From assembly GCA_038145405.1 (NCBI GenBank), contig JAYQPQ010000029.1, positions 1-22,043 on the forward strand: a DNA stretch of 22,043 bases, written 5' to 3'. The notes beneath the pieces were generated by a model. The model had not been told where the DNA came from, searched no databases, and saw only the letters and a list, made by a program, of their open reading frames with translations. Below, one piece after another: positions 14,825 to 22,043 of the stretch. Both the position numbers and the translations under genes were made by a program. The first letter of the stretch is position 1; every line of letters starts with the position of its first letter. The stretch is from JAYQPQ01 sp038145405 (lineage in GTDB: Bacteria; Pseudomonadota; Gammaproteobacteria; Pseudomonadales; GM7GCV1).

Positions 14825-15850
14825 CTAGATTCCTCGAGCCTTGAGGCTGGCATCGAGACGGGGATAGACGCGGCGGGCGTTACCTTCAAACACCTTGTAT
14901 CGGTCTTCGGCAGACAGCGGCAAGGCATCGAGATAGCGCTTGGTGTCATCGAAGTAATAACCGGTCTCCGGATCGATACCGCGCACGGCACCCACCATTT
15001 CCGAGCCGAACAGGATATTGTCGATATCGATAACCTCAAATAGCAGATCAATTCCGGGCTGGTGATAGACGCAGGTGTCGAAGTACACATTTTTCATGAC
15101 GTGTTCAACCAGCGGCGGCTGCTTCAGCATGTCGGCCAGGCCACGGTAGCGGCCCCAGTGGTAGGGTACAGCACCGCCGCCATGCGGAATGATAAAGCGC
15201 AGCTCGGGGAAATCGCGGAACAGGTTGCCCTGCAGAAACTGCATAAAGGCGGTGGTATCGGCATTAATGTAATGCGCGCCGGTGGCGTGAAAATTATCGT
15301 TGCAGGAGCCGGACACGTGGATCATGGCTGGGACGTCCAATTCCACCATTTTTTCAAAAAGGGGATACCAGTAAGAATCCGTCAGCGGCTTCGATGTCCA
15401 GTGCCCACCCGAGGGATCCGGGTTCAGATTGCAACCGACAAAGCCGAGTTGGCTGACGCAGCGATCCAGTTCACGGATCGAGGATTCCAGCGATGTACCG
15501 GGCGATTGAGGCAACTGGCAAACGCCGATAAAGGTCTCGGGGTAGAGCTCGACAACGCGCTGGATCAGGTCGTTGCAGGCAATCGTCCAGGCTTCCGACA
15601 CGCCGGCATCCCCTTCGTGGTGCGCCATGGCCGAAGCGCGAGGCGAAAAAATGGTCATATCGGCGCCGCGCTCGCGCAACAACTTCAGCTGATTAGCTTC
15701 GATCGACTCCCGGATTTGATCGTCGCTGATCCGCGCCAGCTTCGGTGCCGGCTGGCTGGGGTCGGCGAAATGAGCAAGCTGCTGCTGGCGAAAATCCTGG
15801 TGTGGACCAGGCGCCGTAGTGTAGTGACCGTGACAATCGATAATCAGCAT
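14825..15850 (-). CDS. ligJ: 4-oxalomesaconate hydratase
   Basis: Hydrates 4-oxalomesaconate (or its enol tautomer) to 4-carboxy-4-hydroxy-2-oxoadipate. It is an amidohydrolase-fold protein of 341 residues, the LigJ length. The first-strand metal motif is IIDCHGHYT (Asp 5, His 7, His 9). Further family marks are FSPRASAMAHHEG, GCNLNPDPSGGHW, MIHVSGSCNDNFHATGAHY, FIIPHGGGAVPYHWGRYRG and LFGSEMVGAVRGIDPETGYY. ATG at 15850 is preceded by GGAG five bases upstream. A 13-base gap separates it from ligU. Confidence 0.95.
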   Translation of the reverse strand: MLIIDCHGHYTTAPGPHQDFRQQQLAHFADPSQPAPKLARISDDQIRESIEANQLKLLRERGADMTIFSPRASAMAHHEGDAGVSEAWTIACNDLIQRVVELYPETFIGVCQLPQSPGTSLESSIRELDRCVSQLGFVGCNLNPDPSGGHWTSKPLTDSYWYPLFEKMVELDVPAMIHVSGSCNDNFHATGAHYINADTTAFMQFLQGNLFRDFPELRFIIPHGGGAVPYHWGRYRGLADMLKQPPLVEHVMKNVYFDTCVYHQPGIDLLFEVIDIDNILFGSEMVGAVRGIDPETGYYFDDTKRYLDALPLSAEDRYKVFEGNARRVYPRLDASLKARGI

Positions 15851-15863
15851 CTCGTCTCCCCGT

Positions 15864-16949
15864 TTAACTCGTCAGATGGCCGGGTACATAGACCCTGCCA
15901 TCCATCAGCATGCGCGCCGTGCGCAGCAGTGCGGAACGCCCGATGCGCACACCCGCACTACCTTCTTCTATGCCCAGTTCCACGGTGAAAAATCCCGTGG
16001 GATGTTCCACCACCACGCTGTGTTCGCCAAGGCCGAGAGCAGACCCCAACAGTCGGGAGACCACCGTCCCCGGAATGGCCGCCGCCGAGGCAACCGAGAC
16101 GGCGCCGAGCACACCGATGGCCTCGTGTACCCGATGCGGGATAAAGGTTCTGGTCGACAACATACCGCCCTCGCGCGCTGGCGCAATGAGGCTCATTTTG
16201 GGTACCGTCTTATGGGTCACGTCGCCGAGGTTCATGCGCGGCCCCAGGGCCAGGCGAATGGCCTCGAGCCGAGCTTTCAGCTCGGCGTTGGCTTCCAGTT
16301 GATCGGGGGTCTCATAGCCAGAAATGCCCAGGGATTCCGCCAGCAGCAGCACGACCGGCATGCCGTTGTCGATGCAAGTGACTGGAACGCCGTCAACCTC
16401 GTCCTCGGCTTGACCCGTCGGCAGCAACGCACCGCAGCTGGATCCCTCGACATCGAGAAAATCCAGCGGAATGGGTGCATGTGTTCCCGGCACCCCATCG
16501 ATGCGCGCCTTGCCGTCGTATTCGACCTTGCCGCCAGGGGTCTGCACCGTAGCGCGACAAAGCGAGCGGGTGTTGACCATATGAATCACGACTTCGGTCT
16601 GGTCCTGATGCGCCTGCACCAGACCGCGCTCGATGGCAAAGGGCGCCACACCAGCGAGAATATTGCCGCAGTTTTGTGTATCCAGCACCTGAGCACGATC
16701 CACCACCACCTGCAGAAAAAGGTAATCCAGATCAGCATCCGGGTGCGATGATGGTCCGACAATGGCGACCTTGCTGGTGAGCGGATGCGCGCCCCCCACT
16801 CCATCGATTTGACGAATATCCGGCGACCCCATGGCCGCCAGTAGCACTTGATCGCGCTCTACAATCGAATCCGGCAGGTCCGACTGCAGAAAATACAGGC
16901 CCTTGGATGTGCCGCCCCGCATCAGGGCGCAGGGAATTGCAATTTGCAT
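15864..16949 (-). CDS. ligU: 4-oxalomesaconate tautomerase (PrpF/GalD family)
   Basis: Isomerises 4-oxalomesaconate between keto/enol or double-bond forms so that LigJ can act. It is a 361-residue PrpF-family protein with diaminopimelate-epimerase-like fold. The signature MRGGTSKGLYF lies at residues 9-19. Other matches are GVGGAHPLTSKVAIV, NCGNILAGVAPFAIE, and CIDNGMPVV. Its ATG shares one base with the ligK stop (TGATG at 16949), implying coupled translation. GalD of Pseudomonas putida and LigU of Novosphingobium are the characterised relatives; the operon context favours the LigU role over PrpF (2-methylaconitate isomerase). Confidence 0.92.
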   Translation of the reverse strand: MQIAIPCALMRGGTSKGLYFLQSDLPDSIVERDQVLLAAMGSPDIRQIDGVGGAHPLTSKVAIVGPSSHPDADLDYLFLQVVVDRAQVLDTQNCGNILAGVAPFAIERGLVQAHQDQTEVVIHMVNTRSLCRATVQTPGGKVEYDGKARIDGVPGTHAPIPLDFLDVEGSSCGALLPTGQAEDEVDGVPVTCIDNGMPVVLLLAESLGISGYETPDQLEANAELKARLEAIRLALGPRMNLGDVTHKTVPKMSLIAPAREGGMLSTRTFIPHRVHEAIGVLGAVSVASAAAIPGTVVSRLLGSALGLGEHSVVVEHPTGFFTVELGIEEGSAGVRIGRSALLRTARMLMDGRVYVPGHLTS

Positions 16950-17641
16950 CAGTCCTGATCTTCCAGGCTTTCGATGTAGCGCAGACCTTTTTCTTCCAGA
17001 CGTTCGCGCATCTGGTAGATGTCAAGACCCAGCTCGCCGCGCTCGAAGCGCTCCCGCTTACCGGCCTCCTTGGCTTCCCTGGCCAGGGCCCTTTGGAGCG
17101 TATCTGCCGCCTTTTTGCGAGGCACCACGACCACACCGTCATCATCCGCCAGCACCAGGTCACCGGGACAAACGCGGGCGCCGGCGCATACCACTGGCAC
17201 ATTGACGTTTGCCAGGGTTTCCTTGACTGTGCCCTGCGCATAGACCGCCTTGGACCAGACGGCAAAGTCCATTTGCGTCAGCGTGGCGATATCGCGCACG
17301 CCCGCGTCGATCACCAATCCGACAACGCTCCGCGCCTTGAGCGATGTCGCCAGCAGGTCGCCGAAATAGCCATCCTCACAAGGGCTGGTGGGCGTTACTA
17401 CCAGCATGTCACCGGGCTGGCACTGCTCGACCGCCACGTGAATCATCCAGTTATCGCCCGGCGCCACTTCGCAGGTAATGGCTGTACCGACCCGTTCGAT
17501 AGGCCGATATATGGGTCGCATGTAGGGCGCCATTAGTCCGGTACGCCCCTGGGCTTCGTGTACGGTAGCCACCCCCAGACCGCGGAACTTCTCCACCAGG
17601 TCGCTGGACACACGATCGATCTGGGTGACAACCACTGCCAT
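16949..17641 (-). CDS. ligK: 4-carboxy-4-hydroxy-2-oxoadipate aldolase
   Basis: Last enzyme of the pathway: a Mg-dependent class II pyruvate aldolase that splits 4-carboxy-4-hydroxy-2-oxoadipate into pyruvate and oxaloacetate. 230 residues, RraA-like fold. The family motif G-x20-R-D is present as GDLLATSLKARSVV onward to AGVRD (Arg 116, Asp 117). GTAITCEVAPGDNWMIH, VCPGDLVLADDDGVVVVP and the N-terminal VATVHEAQGRTGLM also match. It is the first gene of the lig operon. ATG at 17641 has GAGG eight bases upstream. Confidence 0.95.
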   Translation of the reverse strand: MAVVVTQIDRVSSDLVEKFRGLGVATVHEAQGRTGLMAPYMRPIYRPIERVGTAITCEVAPGDNWMIHVAVEQCQPGDMLVVTPTSPCEDGYFGDLLATSLKARSVVGLVIDAGVRDIATLTQMDFAVWSKAVYAQGTVKETLANVNVPVVCAGARVCPGDLVLADDDGVVVVPRKKAADTLQRALAREAKEAGKRERFERGELGLDIYQMRERLEEKGLRYIESLEDQD

Positions 17642-17793
17642 AGTTAACCTCGATACTCGTCACAGAATGGATTGCCGCCTGCTGCTTGACTAGGTCTTAT
17701 TGGAGCAGGCCGGCAAGGGCATCGATGGGCGCCCGCTTCGCCTTTACTGTCATTCCAGATACAGCGCGGTCAAATTGGCCCTTCGAGCAGGAA

Positions 17794-17846
17794 ATTATAG
17801 CCTTTGCCCACTTAAATTTTTGTGCCTTGGAGTATGCATTTTTGCA
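17794..17846 (-). promoter_or_regulatory. Predicted lig operon promoter with upstream ATGCA-N4-TGCAT palindrome
   Basis: On the minus strand a consensus -10 TATAAT (17799-17794) lies about 155 bases upstream of ligK. No good -35 is found at 16-18 bases (CAAAAA at best), which suggests activator dependence. About 40 bases further upstream is the perfect palindrome ATGCA-TTTT-TGCAT (17834-17847), centred near -53 from the expected start site. TGCA repeats are reported, as I recall, for BzdR operators. No LysR-type regulator gene is adjacent. The remaining leader to ligK holds nothing else I recognise. Confidence 0.45.
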
Positions 17847-17910
17847 TTCAGCCGGGTAGCCCCCTGTAAGAGAGGGCCAGGCGGAGACAGGAAGGAAGCT
17901 GACAGCCCGG

Positions 17911-18470
17911 CTATCGGCGCCGGTTTGAGGCCTGGTTTTCCAGCACCAGGACGCCCGCTCCGGTATTGGAAATCGGTGCATGGTAGTGCTTATGCAGGAC
18001 CTTGACCTGAGCCTCCAGGCAGCCGCGCATCATCATCCACATGATGACCTCTAGCCCCTCGGTACCGGCTCGTTCCAATATTTCGCTGTTGGAGAAGTGC
18101 GTGAGCCACTCTGGATCTTCAATTATTTTTCCATGCAGAGCAAATCGAAGTCCACATCGATCAACCCGGCCCGCTCACCCTGCAGCTGATGCGAGAGACC
18201 TCTGGTGCCTATAACCACCACACGCAAATCTTCCGGATAGGACTCGATGGCCCGCCGCAGAGCCTTACCCAGTGCACAGCAGCGATTGGCACTGGGTGCG
18301 AGGGGGGTCTCGGGAAGCAGGCGCGCCAGCACCATGACTTGGATCAAGATCGGCGAAAGTCATATCTCTTCCCGCATAAAACGAGACGGAGTGGCAAGTG
18401 CCGCGTGAGAGAAACGTTGTCATTCCCTTCCCGCATCGGAAAGTCAAAATCCTGCACGGCAAAGGCTAGC
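17911..18470 (-). pseudogene. Relic of a second LigB-like extradiol dioxygenase (C-terminal half)
   Basis: Three minus-strand reading frames together match the C-terminal half of LigB. First comes VQDFDFPMREGNDNVSLTRH (about 18370-18460), then NRCCALGKALRRAIESYPED and RGLSHQLQGERAGLIDVDFD (up to a TAA at 18123). After another shift comes WLTHFSNSEILERAGTEGLE and ISNTGAGVLVLENQ to a TAG at 17911. The second shift is next to a run of five A near 18126-18130. The acid/base His (LSHQ) and the Glu iron ligand (GLEVIMW) are still visible. The N-terminal half with both histidine ligands is missing; the DUF3237 gene abuts instead. It is not functional. It differs enough from ligB here to be an old paralogue rather than a recent copy. 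Confidence 0.85.
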
Positions 18471-18475
18471 GCTGA

Positions 18476-19009
18476 CTAGGGTACGCGCCAGAAGCGAATG
18501 ATGACGCCGTTGGGATAGCGCTCGCCGGTGGCGACAAAGATGGATCGCATCAGCCAGGCCAGCTCGGGCGCTCCGGTTTCGAATTTGGGGACCGCGCGAA
18601 AATAAATCTGCGACTGATCGACCACCTCGCCAGCATTCAGGCGTCTTATCACCTCGGGCGGCGCATGGCGGATGCCGACATTGGAAACGTAAATCAGATC
18701 GCCTGCATCGGTTTCCAGGGTGTACCGCGCGTCGATGTCGGTAAAGCCGTCGGCGCCTACCACCTGCCAGTCAGCCCCTCCCGGAACAACCCTACCCCGC
18801 AAGCCCGGCCCCTCGAAGGTGCCTCCCAATATTTGTACGATACGGCGGGTTCCAGTGGGCAGCTGGCCCACTACAGTGGGATCAGCTACTTCAGCACGCA
18901 CTTCAAAGGCAAATTCCAGCTGCGGGGCGGCAGGAATTTCCTGTGCCGGCACCGCTATGGCTGCAGTCAGGCTGGCCAGCAGCAAGGCGAAGGGCGTAAA
19001 TAAACGCAT
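18476..19009 (-). CDS. Exported DUF3237 protein
   Basis: A 177-residue protein with a signal peptide (residues 1-22, ending AVPAQE). The remainder fits DUF3237: LPTGTRRIVQILGGTFEGP, LRGRVVPGGADWQVVG, DIDARYTLETDAGDLIYVSN, and near the end FETGAPELAWLMRSIFVATG. The family has a small beta-barrel fold and no established reaction. Many members have no signal peptide, so export here is notable. ATG at 19009 has GGAG eight bases upstream. It sits 40 bases downstream of the thioesterase gene on the same strand and is probably cotranscribed with it. Its 3' end adjoins the LigB relic. Confidence 0.83.
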   Translation of the reverse strand: MRLFTPFALLLASLTAAIAVPAQEIPAAPQLEFAFEVRAEVADPTVVGQLPTGTRRIVQILGGTFEGPGLRGRVVPGGADWQVVGADGFTDIDARYTLETDAGDLIYVSNVGIRHAPPEVIRRLNAGEVVDQSQIYFRAVPKFETGAPELAWLMRSIFVATGERYPNGVIIRFWRVP

Positions 19010-19048
19010 AGGACAATCTCCGTGTTGAGGAATCTTTAATCTTCCGGG

Positions 19049-19459
19049 CTACTTAGCCGGCAGGGGTGGCAAAGCGAGCTGTTTGGGTTGACGGTGCTCA
19101 TCGATAGCAACATAGGTGAATAGGCCTTCGGTGACCAGAATTCGTTCGGAGGAGTAATTGTCCCGCACCGACCAGACTTGCACCTTGACCGTGAGCGAGG
19201 TATTGCCGATTTTCGTCACATCGGTATAGCAACAGACCACATCGCCGACAAAAACGGGCTTGTGAAAGGTCATGGCATCGATGCCCACTGTGACGACCCG
19301 CGAGTGGCACAACTTCTTAGCCGCCAGGCCGCCGGCGATATCCATCTGTGAAAGCAGCCAGCCGCCAAAGATGTCTCCGGCAGGATTGGTATCTGCAGGC
19401 ATCGCCAGGGTGCGCAGGGACAGGGTACCTTCCAGCGGAGGCAGCGAGGAAGTGAGCAT
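19049..19459 (-). CDS. yciA: Acyl-CoA thioesterase, YciA-like hotdog protein
   Basis: Hydrolyses acyl-CoA thioesters to the free acid and CoA in the cytoplasm. 136 residues, single hotdog domain. TLAMPADTNPAGDIFGGWLL near the start holds the catalytic aspartate (Asp 29) of the YciA/BFIT group. VVTVGIDAMTFHKPVFVGDV and SSERILVTEGLFTYVAID also match. ATG at 19459 has a strong GGAG eight bases upstream. The gene is divergent from madL, and the context suggests a housekeeping role in preventing CoA sequestration during malonate or aromatic catabolism, which is inference. Confidence 0.88.
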   Translation of the reverse strand: MLTSSLPPLEGTLSLRTLAMPADTNPAGDIFGGWLLSQMDIAGGLAAKKLCHSRVVTVGIDAMTFHKPVFVGDVVCCYTDVTKIGNTSLTVKVQVWSVRDNYSSERILVTEGLFTYVAIDEHRQPKQLALPPLPAK

Positions 19460-19531
19460 AGGCGGGGCTCCTTTTACTTAGTATTTTGCGCCGATGGCTA
19501 GCATATCGGGGGACTCGAGGCCTGTCCAAAA

Positions 19532-19582
19532 TTGCACAGCTCGCCAAGCCAACCTAGACTGAGCCGAGGTGGCGCCGCCACC
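19532..19582 (+). promoter_or_regulatory. Predicted promoter of madLM-matB and a start-site hairpin
   Basis: TTGCAC (19532-19537), a 17-base spacer and TAGACT (19555-19560) form a reasonable sigma-70 promoter for madL. At the expected start site a perfect hairpin GGTGGC-GCC-GCCACC (19568-19582) would form the very 5' end of the transcript. It could protect the RNA or serve as a binding site. It lies 18 bases before the start codon. Confidence 0.5.
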
Positions 19583-19600
19583 GCCAACCGAGGGGAAAAA

Positions 19601-19981
19601 ATGATTATCTATGGCGTGGGCCTATTATCGGCCTGTCTGGTAGTGGGACTGTATCTGGGCGACGTGCTCGGGCAACTGCTCGATGTGCAAGCCAATGTGG
19701 GCGGGGTCGGCATTGCCATGTTGCTACTGGTATGGGCGTGCAGTAACCCGCGACTTTCTGCTTTGGTTAGCGGGGAATCCGGCAAAGGCATTCAGTTCTG
19801 GAGTGCCATGTATATTCCCATTGTGGTGGCTATGGCAGCCCGTCAAAACGTCGTGGGGGCTATCGATGGCGGCGCCATGGCCATTTTGGCGGGAGCTCTG
19901 GCGGTCGTTATCAGCTTTGCCCTGGTGCCTCTTTTCAGTCGTCTGAGTAAACCAGCTGCTTCCCAGCAGGATGCGCACTGA
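19601..19981 (+). CDS. madL: Malonate transporter subunit MadL
   Basis: Small integral membrane subunit of the two-component MadLM malonate:Na+ symporter known from Malonomonas rubra. 126 residues with about four hydrophobic segments. The N-terminus IIYGVGLLSACLVVGLYLGD is typical. The start is the ATG at 19601, with GAGGGG five bases upstream; an upstream ATG at 19532 would add 23 non-homologous residues and lies inside the promoter. The stop overlaps the madM start by one base (TGATG). The other conserved part, FWSAMYIPIVVAMAARQNVV, follows in the second half. Confidence 0.92.
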   Translation: MIIYGVGLLSACLVVGLYLGDVLGQLLDVQANVGGVGIAMLLLVWACSNPRLSALVSGESGKGIQFWSAMYIPIVVAMAARQNVVGAIDGGAMAILAGALAVVISFALVPLFSRLSKPAASQQDAH

Positions 19982-20739
19982 TGGACACGCTAGCCAAGGT
20001 TTTAACTGCTAATGGGTTGCTGACAGCCTTCGCACTGGTCGGCGTTCTGGTCTGGCTATCTTATGCCATTGCCAACCGGCTGACCGGGGGTCGCATTCAC
20101 GGCAGCGCGATCGCTATCGTGTTGGGCCTGGTTGCTGCCTACATTAGCGGACGCATCACCGGAGGCAGTGCGGGGGTTGCCGACCTGCCGGTACTGGCGG
20201 GCGTCGGTCTGCTGGGTGGAGCCATGTTTCGCGACTTCGCCATCGTCGCCACGGCCTTTGGTGTCCAACTGTCAGAGTTGAAAAAAGCTGGATTGGCAGG
20301 TGCGGTGTCCATTTTTGCCGGTGTCCTAGTGTCCTTTGTGGTCGGCGTCCTGGTCGCCATGGCCTTTGGCTACCGGGATGCCGTGAGCATTACCACCATC
20401 GGCGCCGGAGCGGTCACTTATATCGTCGGGCCGGTGACTGGTGCCGCCATCGGTGCTGACTCCGCCATCATTGCCCTGAGTGTTGCCGCCGGCCTGGTTA
20501 AGTCCATTATGGTCATGATCGGCACACCGCTGGTGGCCCGCTTTATTGGCCTAGACAACCCCCAGAGCGCCATGGTCTATGGAGGCTTGATGGGAACTAC
20601 CAGCGGCGTCGCCGCCGGATTGGCTGCCACCGATCCGCGACTGGTGCCCTATGGTGCGATGACGGCGACCTTCTATACGGGTGTAGGCTGCCTGCTCGGA
20701 CCCTCCGTGTTATTTCTGGTCGTCAACGCGCTGGTTTGA
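19981..20739 (+). CDS. madM: Malonate transporter subunit MadM
   Basis: Large subunit of the MadLM malonate:Na+ symporter, an inner-membrane protein of 252 residues with many hydrophobic segments. Family marks include ANRLTGGRIHGSAIAIVLGL, VLAGVGLLGGAMFRDFAIVA, TTIGAGAVTYIVGPVTGAAI and GLMGTTSGVAAGLAATDPRL. The ATG shares a base with the madL stop, so the two subunits are translationally coupled. matB starts five bases after the madM stop, so uptake and activation of malonate are in one operon. Confidence 0.94.
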   Translation: MDTLAKVLTANGLLTAFALVGVLVWLSYAIANRLTGGRIHGSAIAIVLGLVAAYISGRITGGSAGVADLPVLAGVGLLGGAMFRDFAIVATAFGVQLSELKKAGLAGAVSIFAGVLVSFVVGVLVAMAFGYRDAVSITTIGAGAVTYIVGPVTGAAIGADSAIIALSVAAGLVKSIMVMIGTPLVARFIGLDNPQSAMVYGGLMGTTSGVAAGLAATDPRLVPYGAMTATFYTGVGCLLGPSVLFLVVNALV

Positions 20740-20743
20740 CCCG

Positions 20744-22043
20744 ATGCTCGATACCTTCCGCTATTTACGATCTGACAATATGGAGCTGGCCCTGGTCGAG
20801 CAGGGCCGCAACACCAGCTACGCCGAATTAGCCCGGCAGGTGGAATGCCTGGCGAGCTCATTGCTCGGCACGCTGACTGATCTGCACGAGGAACGCGTGG
20901 CCCTCTATGTGCCCTCCAGCAATGCCTATGTCGTAACCCTGCTGGGAATATGGCGTGCTGGAGGTATCGCTGTGCCACTCAATGTGCTGGCCACGCCGCT
21001 GGAGCTTGAGCACTATCTGCACAGCGCCGGTGTTAGCCGGCTGATTTGCCTGGACGGATTGAGCGATGCCCTGGATCAACTGTGCCGAGAGCTCGAAATT
21101 GAAGTGCTTCCCTACGCCGGACTACTCGAGACAACTTCGCGCGCCCTACCCCGGATCACGCCCGACCGTCGCGCCCTGATGCTCTTTACAAGTGGAACGA
21201 CCAGCAAACCAAAGGGCGTCATCAGCACCCATGGCAGCCTGCACGCCCAGATCAAGTCGCTATGCGAGGCCTGGGAATGGAGCGCGACCGATTGCATTCC
21301 GCTCTTTCTGCCCTTGCATCACATCCACGGCATCGTCAACGTGCTTTGCTGCGCCCTGGCCAGTGGTGCGCGCATCTGGCTCTTCCCCCGCTTCGATGCA
21401 GCTCGCGTGCTGAGTGCTGCAAATGAAGGCAGATTCAGCCTCTTTATGGCTGTACCCACGGTGTACCTGAAGATCATCGATATTATGCAGGGCCAGTCCG
21501 AGCCGGAGCGCAAGGCTAGCTGCCAGGCCTTTGCCGCGATGCGTCTCAATGTATCCGGCTCTGCCGCCTGTCCTGTGCCCCTGTTCAATCAATGGCGCGA
21601 GCTAACCGGACAGGTATTGCTGGAGCGCTACGGCATGACGGAAATCGGCATGGCCCTGTCCAATCCCTATCGCGGCGAGCGCCGAGCCGGCTCTGTCGGC
21701 TTACCACTGCCCGGGGTTGAGGTCAGGCTCTACAACGAAAAGGATCAGCCGGTGCCCGGCGAAGGAACACCCGGAGAGATTCGCGTGCGCGGCGACAATC
21801 TGTTTCTGGAATACTGGAACAATCCGGGCGCCACTGCCGAAAGTTTTCGCGACGGCTGGTTCTGTACCGGTGATGTGGCGGTGTTGGAACAAGGCTATTA
21901 CCGCATCATGGGACGCAGCTCCATCGATATCATCAAGTCGGGCGGGTACAAGCTTTCCGCGCTGGAAATCGAGGGCGTCCTGCTCGAACACCCGGCCATT
22001 GTCGAGTGTGCAGTGATCGGCGTCGACGACCCTACCTGGGGTG
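20744..22043 (+). CDS. matB: Malonyl-CoA synthetase, MatB/ACSF3 type (runs off the right edge)
   Basis: An acyl-adenylate-forming enzyme that makes malonyl-CoA from malonate, ATP and CoA. From the ATG at 20744 the frame is open to the end of the window (433 codons). Motifs in order are the P-loop LFTSGTTSKPKGV (about 147-159), LPLHHIHGIVNVL, YGMTEIGMALSNP with AGSVGLPLPGVEVRL, the hinge region YRIMGRSSIDIIKSGGYKLS, and LEIEGVLLEHPAIVECAVIG near the edge. The NP after the TE motif and the following RGERRAGSVG are typical of malonyl-CoA synthetases rather than general acyl-CoA ligases. The catalytic lysine and C-terminus are outside the window. Malonyl-CoA decarboxylase would be an expected downstream neighbour. 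Confidence 0.92.
   Translation, partial: MLDTFRYLRSDNMELALVEQGRNTSYAELARQVECLASSLLGTLTDLHEERVALYVPSSNAYVVTLLGIWRAGGIAVPLNVLATPLELEHYLHSAGVSRLICLDGLSDALDQLCRELEIEVLPYAGLLETTSRALPRITPDRRALMLFTSGTTSKPKGVISTHGSLHAQIKSLCEAWEWSATDCIPLFLPLHHIHGIVNVLCCALASGARIWLFPRFDAARVLSAANEGRFSLFMAVPTVYLKIIDIMQGQSEPERKASCQAFAAMRLNVSGSAACPVPLFNQWRELTGQVLLERYGMTEIGMALSNPYRGERRAGSVGLPLPGVEVRLYNEKDQPVPGEGTPGEIRVRGDNLFLEYWNNPGATAESFRDGWFCTGDVAVLEQGYYRIMGRSSIDIIKSGGYKLSALEIEGVLLEHPAIVECAVIGVDDPTWG

Noticed and set aside
15062..15988. A 308-codon plus-strand open frame opposite ligJ
   Set aside because: Antisense shadow crossing the ligJ/ligU boundary; no domain or ribosome binding site.
18121..18135. Programmed ribosomal frameshift at the A-run in the LigB relic
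   Set aside because: A second frame break upstream and the missing N-terminal half show general decay.

Overview
The window looks like a chromosomal segment of a gammaproteobacterium, probably a free-living aerobic one. The left end carries tRNA-Thr(TGT), tRNA-Tyr, tRNA-Gly(TCC), tRNA-Thr(GGT) and the start of tuf, all on the minus strand. This is the thrU-tyrU-glyT-thrT-tufB order known from Escherichia coli and other gammaproteobacteria. I cannot name the genus. A 10-base run of N (12026-12035) shows this is draft assembly, and some disrupted genes must be read with that in mind. No gene-free stretch is longer than 300 bases.

Region 1 (1-3175, minus strand) is housekeeping: coaX overlaps a SPOR-domain gene, whose 3' end contains the tRNA operon promoter. 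Between tRNA-Thr(TGT) and the intact tRNA-Tyr lies a decayed second tRNA-Tyr interrupted by two insertions made of short-loop palindromes. Upstream of coaX, where birA is often found, there is instead a small conserved-looking gene with an in-frame TAA, and a DUF4156-type lipoprotein.

Region 2 (3311-10968) is a catabolic island. A BzdR/BoxR-type regulator (XRE helix-turn-helix fused to a shikimate-kinase-like domain) and a 3-hydroxyacyl-CoA dehydrogenase/enoyl-CoA hydratase fusion lie on the minus strand. They are divergent from a thiolase-family protein, a fused family I CoA-transferase and an aromatic-acid MFS transporter on the plus strand. Together these could take up an aromatic acid, activate it by CoA transfer and shorten its side chain. 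No ring-reducing or ring-epoxidising benzoyl-CoA gene is present, so the inducer and substrate are open questions. A bidirectional terminator closes the region.

Region 3 (10989-18470, minus strand) holds a TPR protein and then a complete protocatechuate 4,5-cleavage operon in transcription order ligK-ligU-ligJ-ligI-ligA-ligB-ligC, with short gaps and overlapping start/stop codons. It converts protocatechuate to pyruvate and oxaloacetate. Upstream is the decayed C-terminal half of a second LigB-like dioxygenase. No gene that makes protocatechuate and no LysR regulator is in the window.

Region 4 (18476-22043) has a DUF3237 protein and a YciA-type thioesterase on the minus strand, divergent from madL-madM (malonate uptake) and malonyl-CoA synthetase (matB), which runs off the right end.
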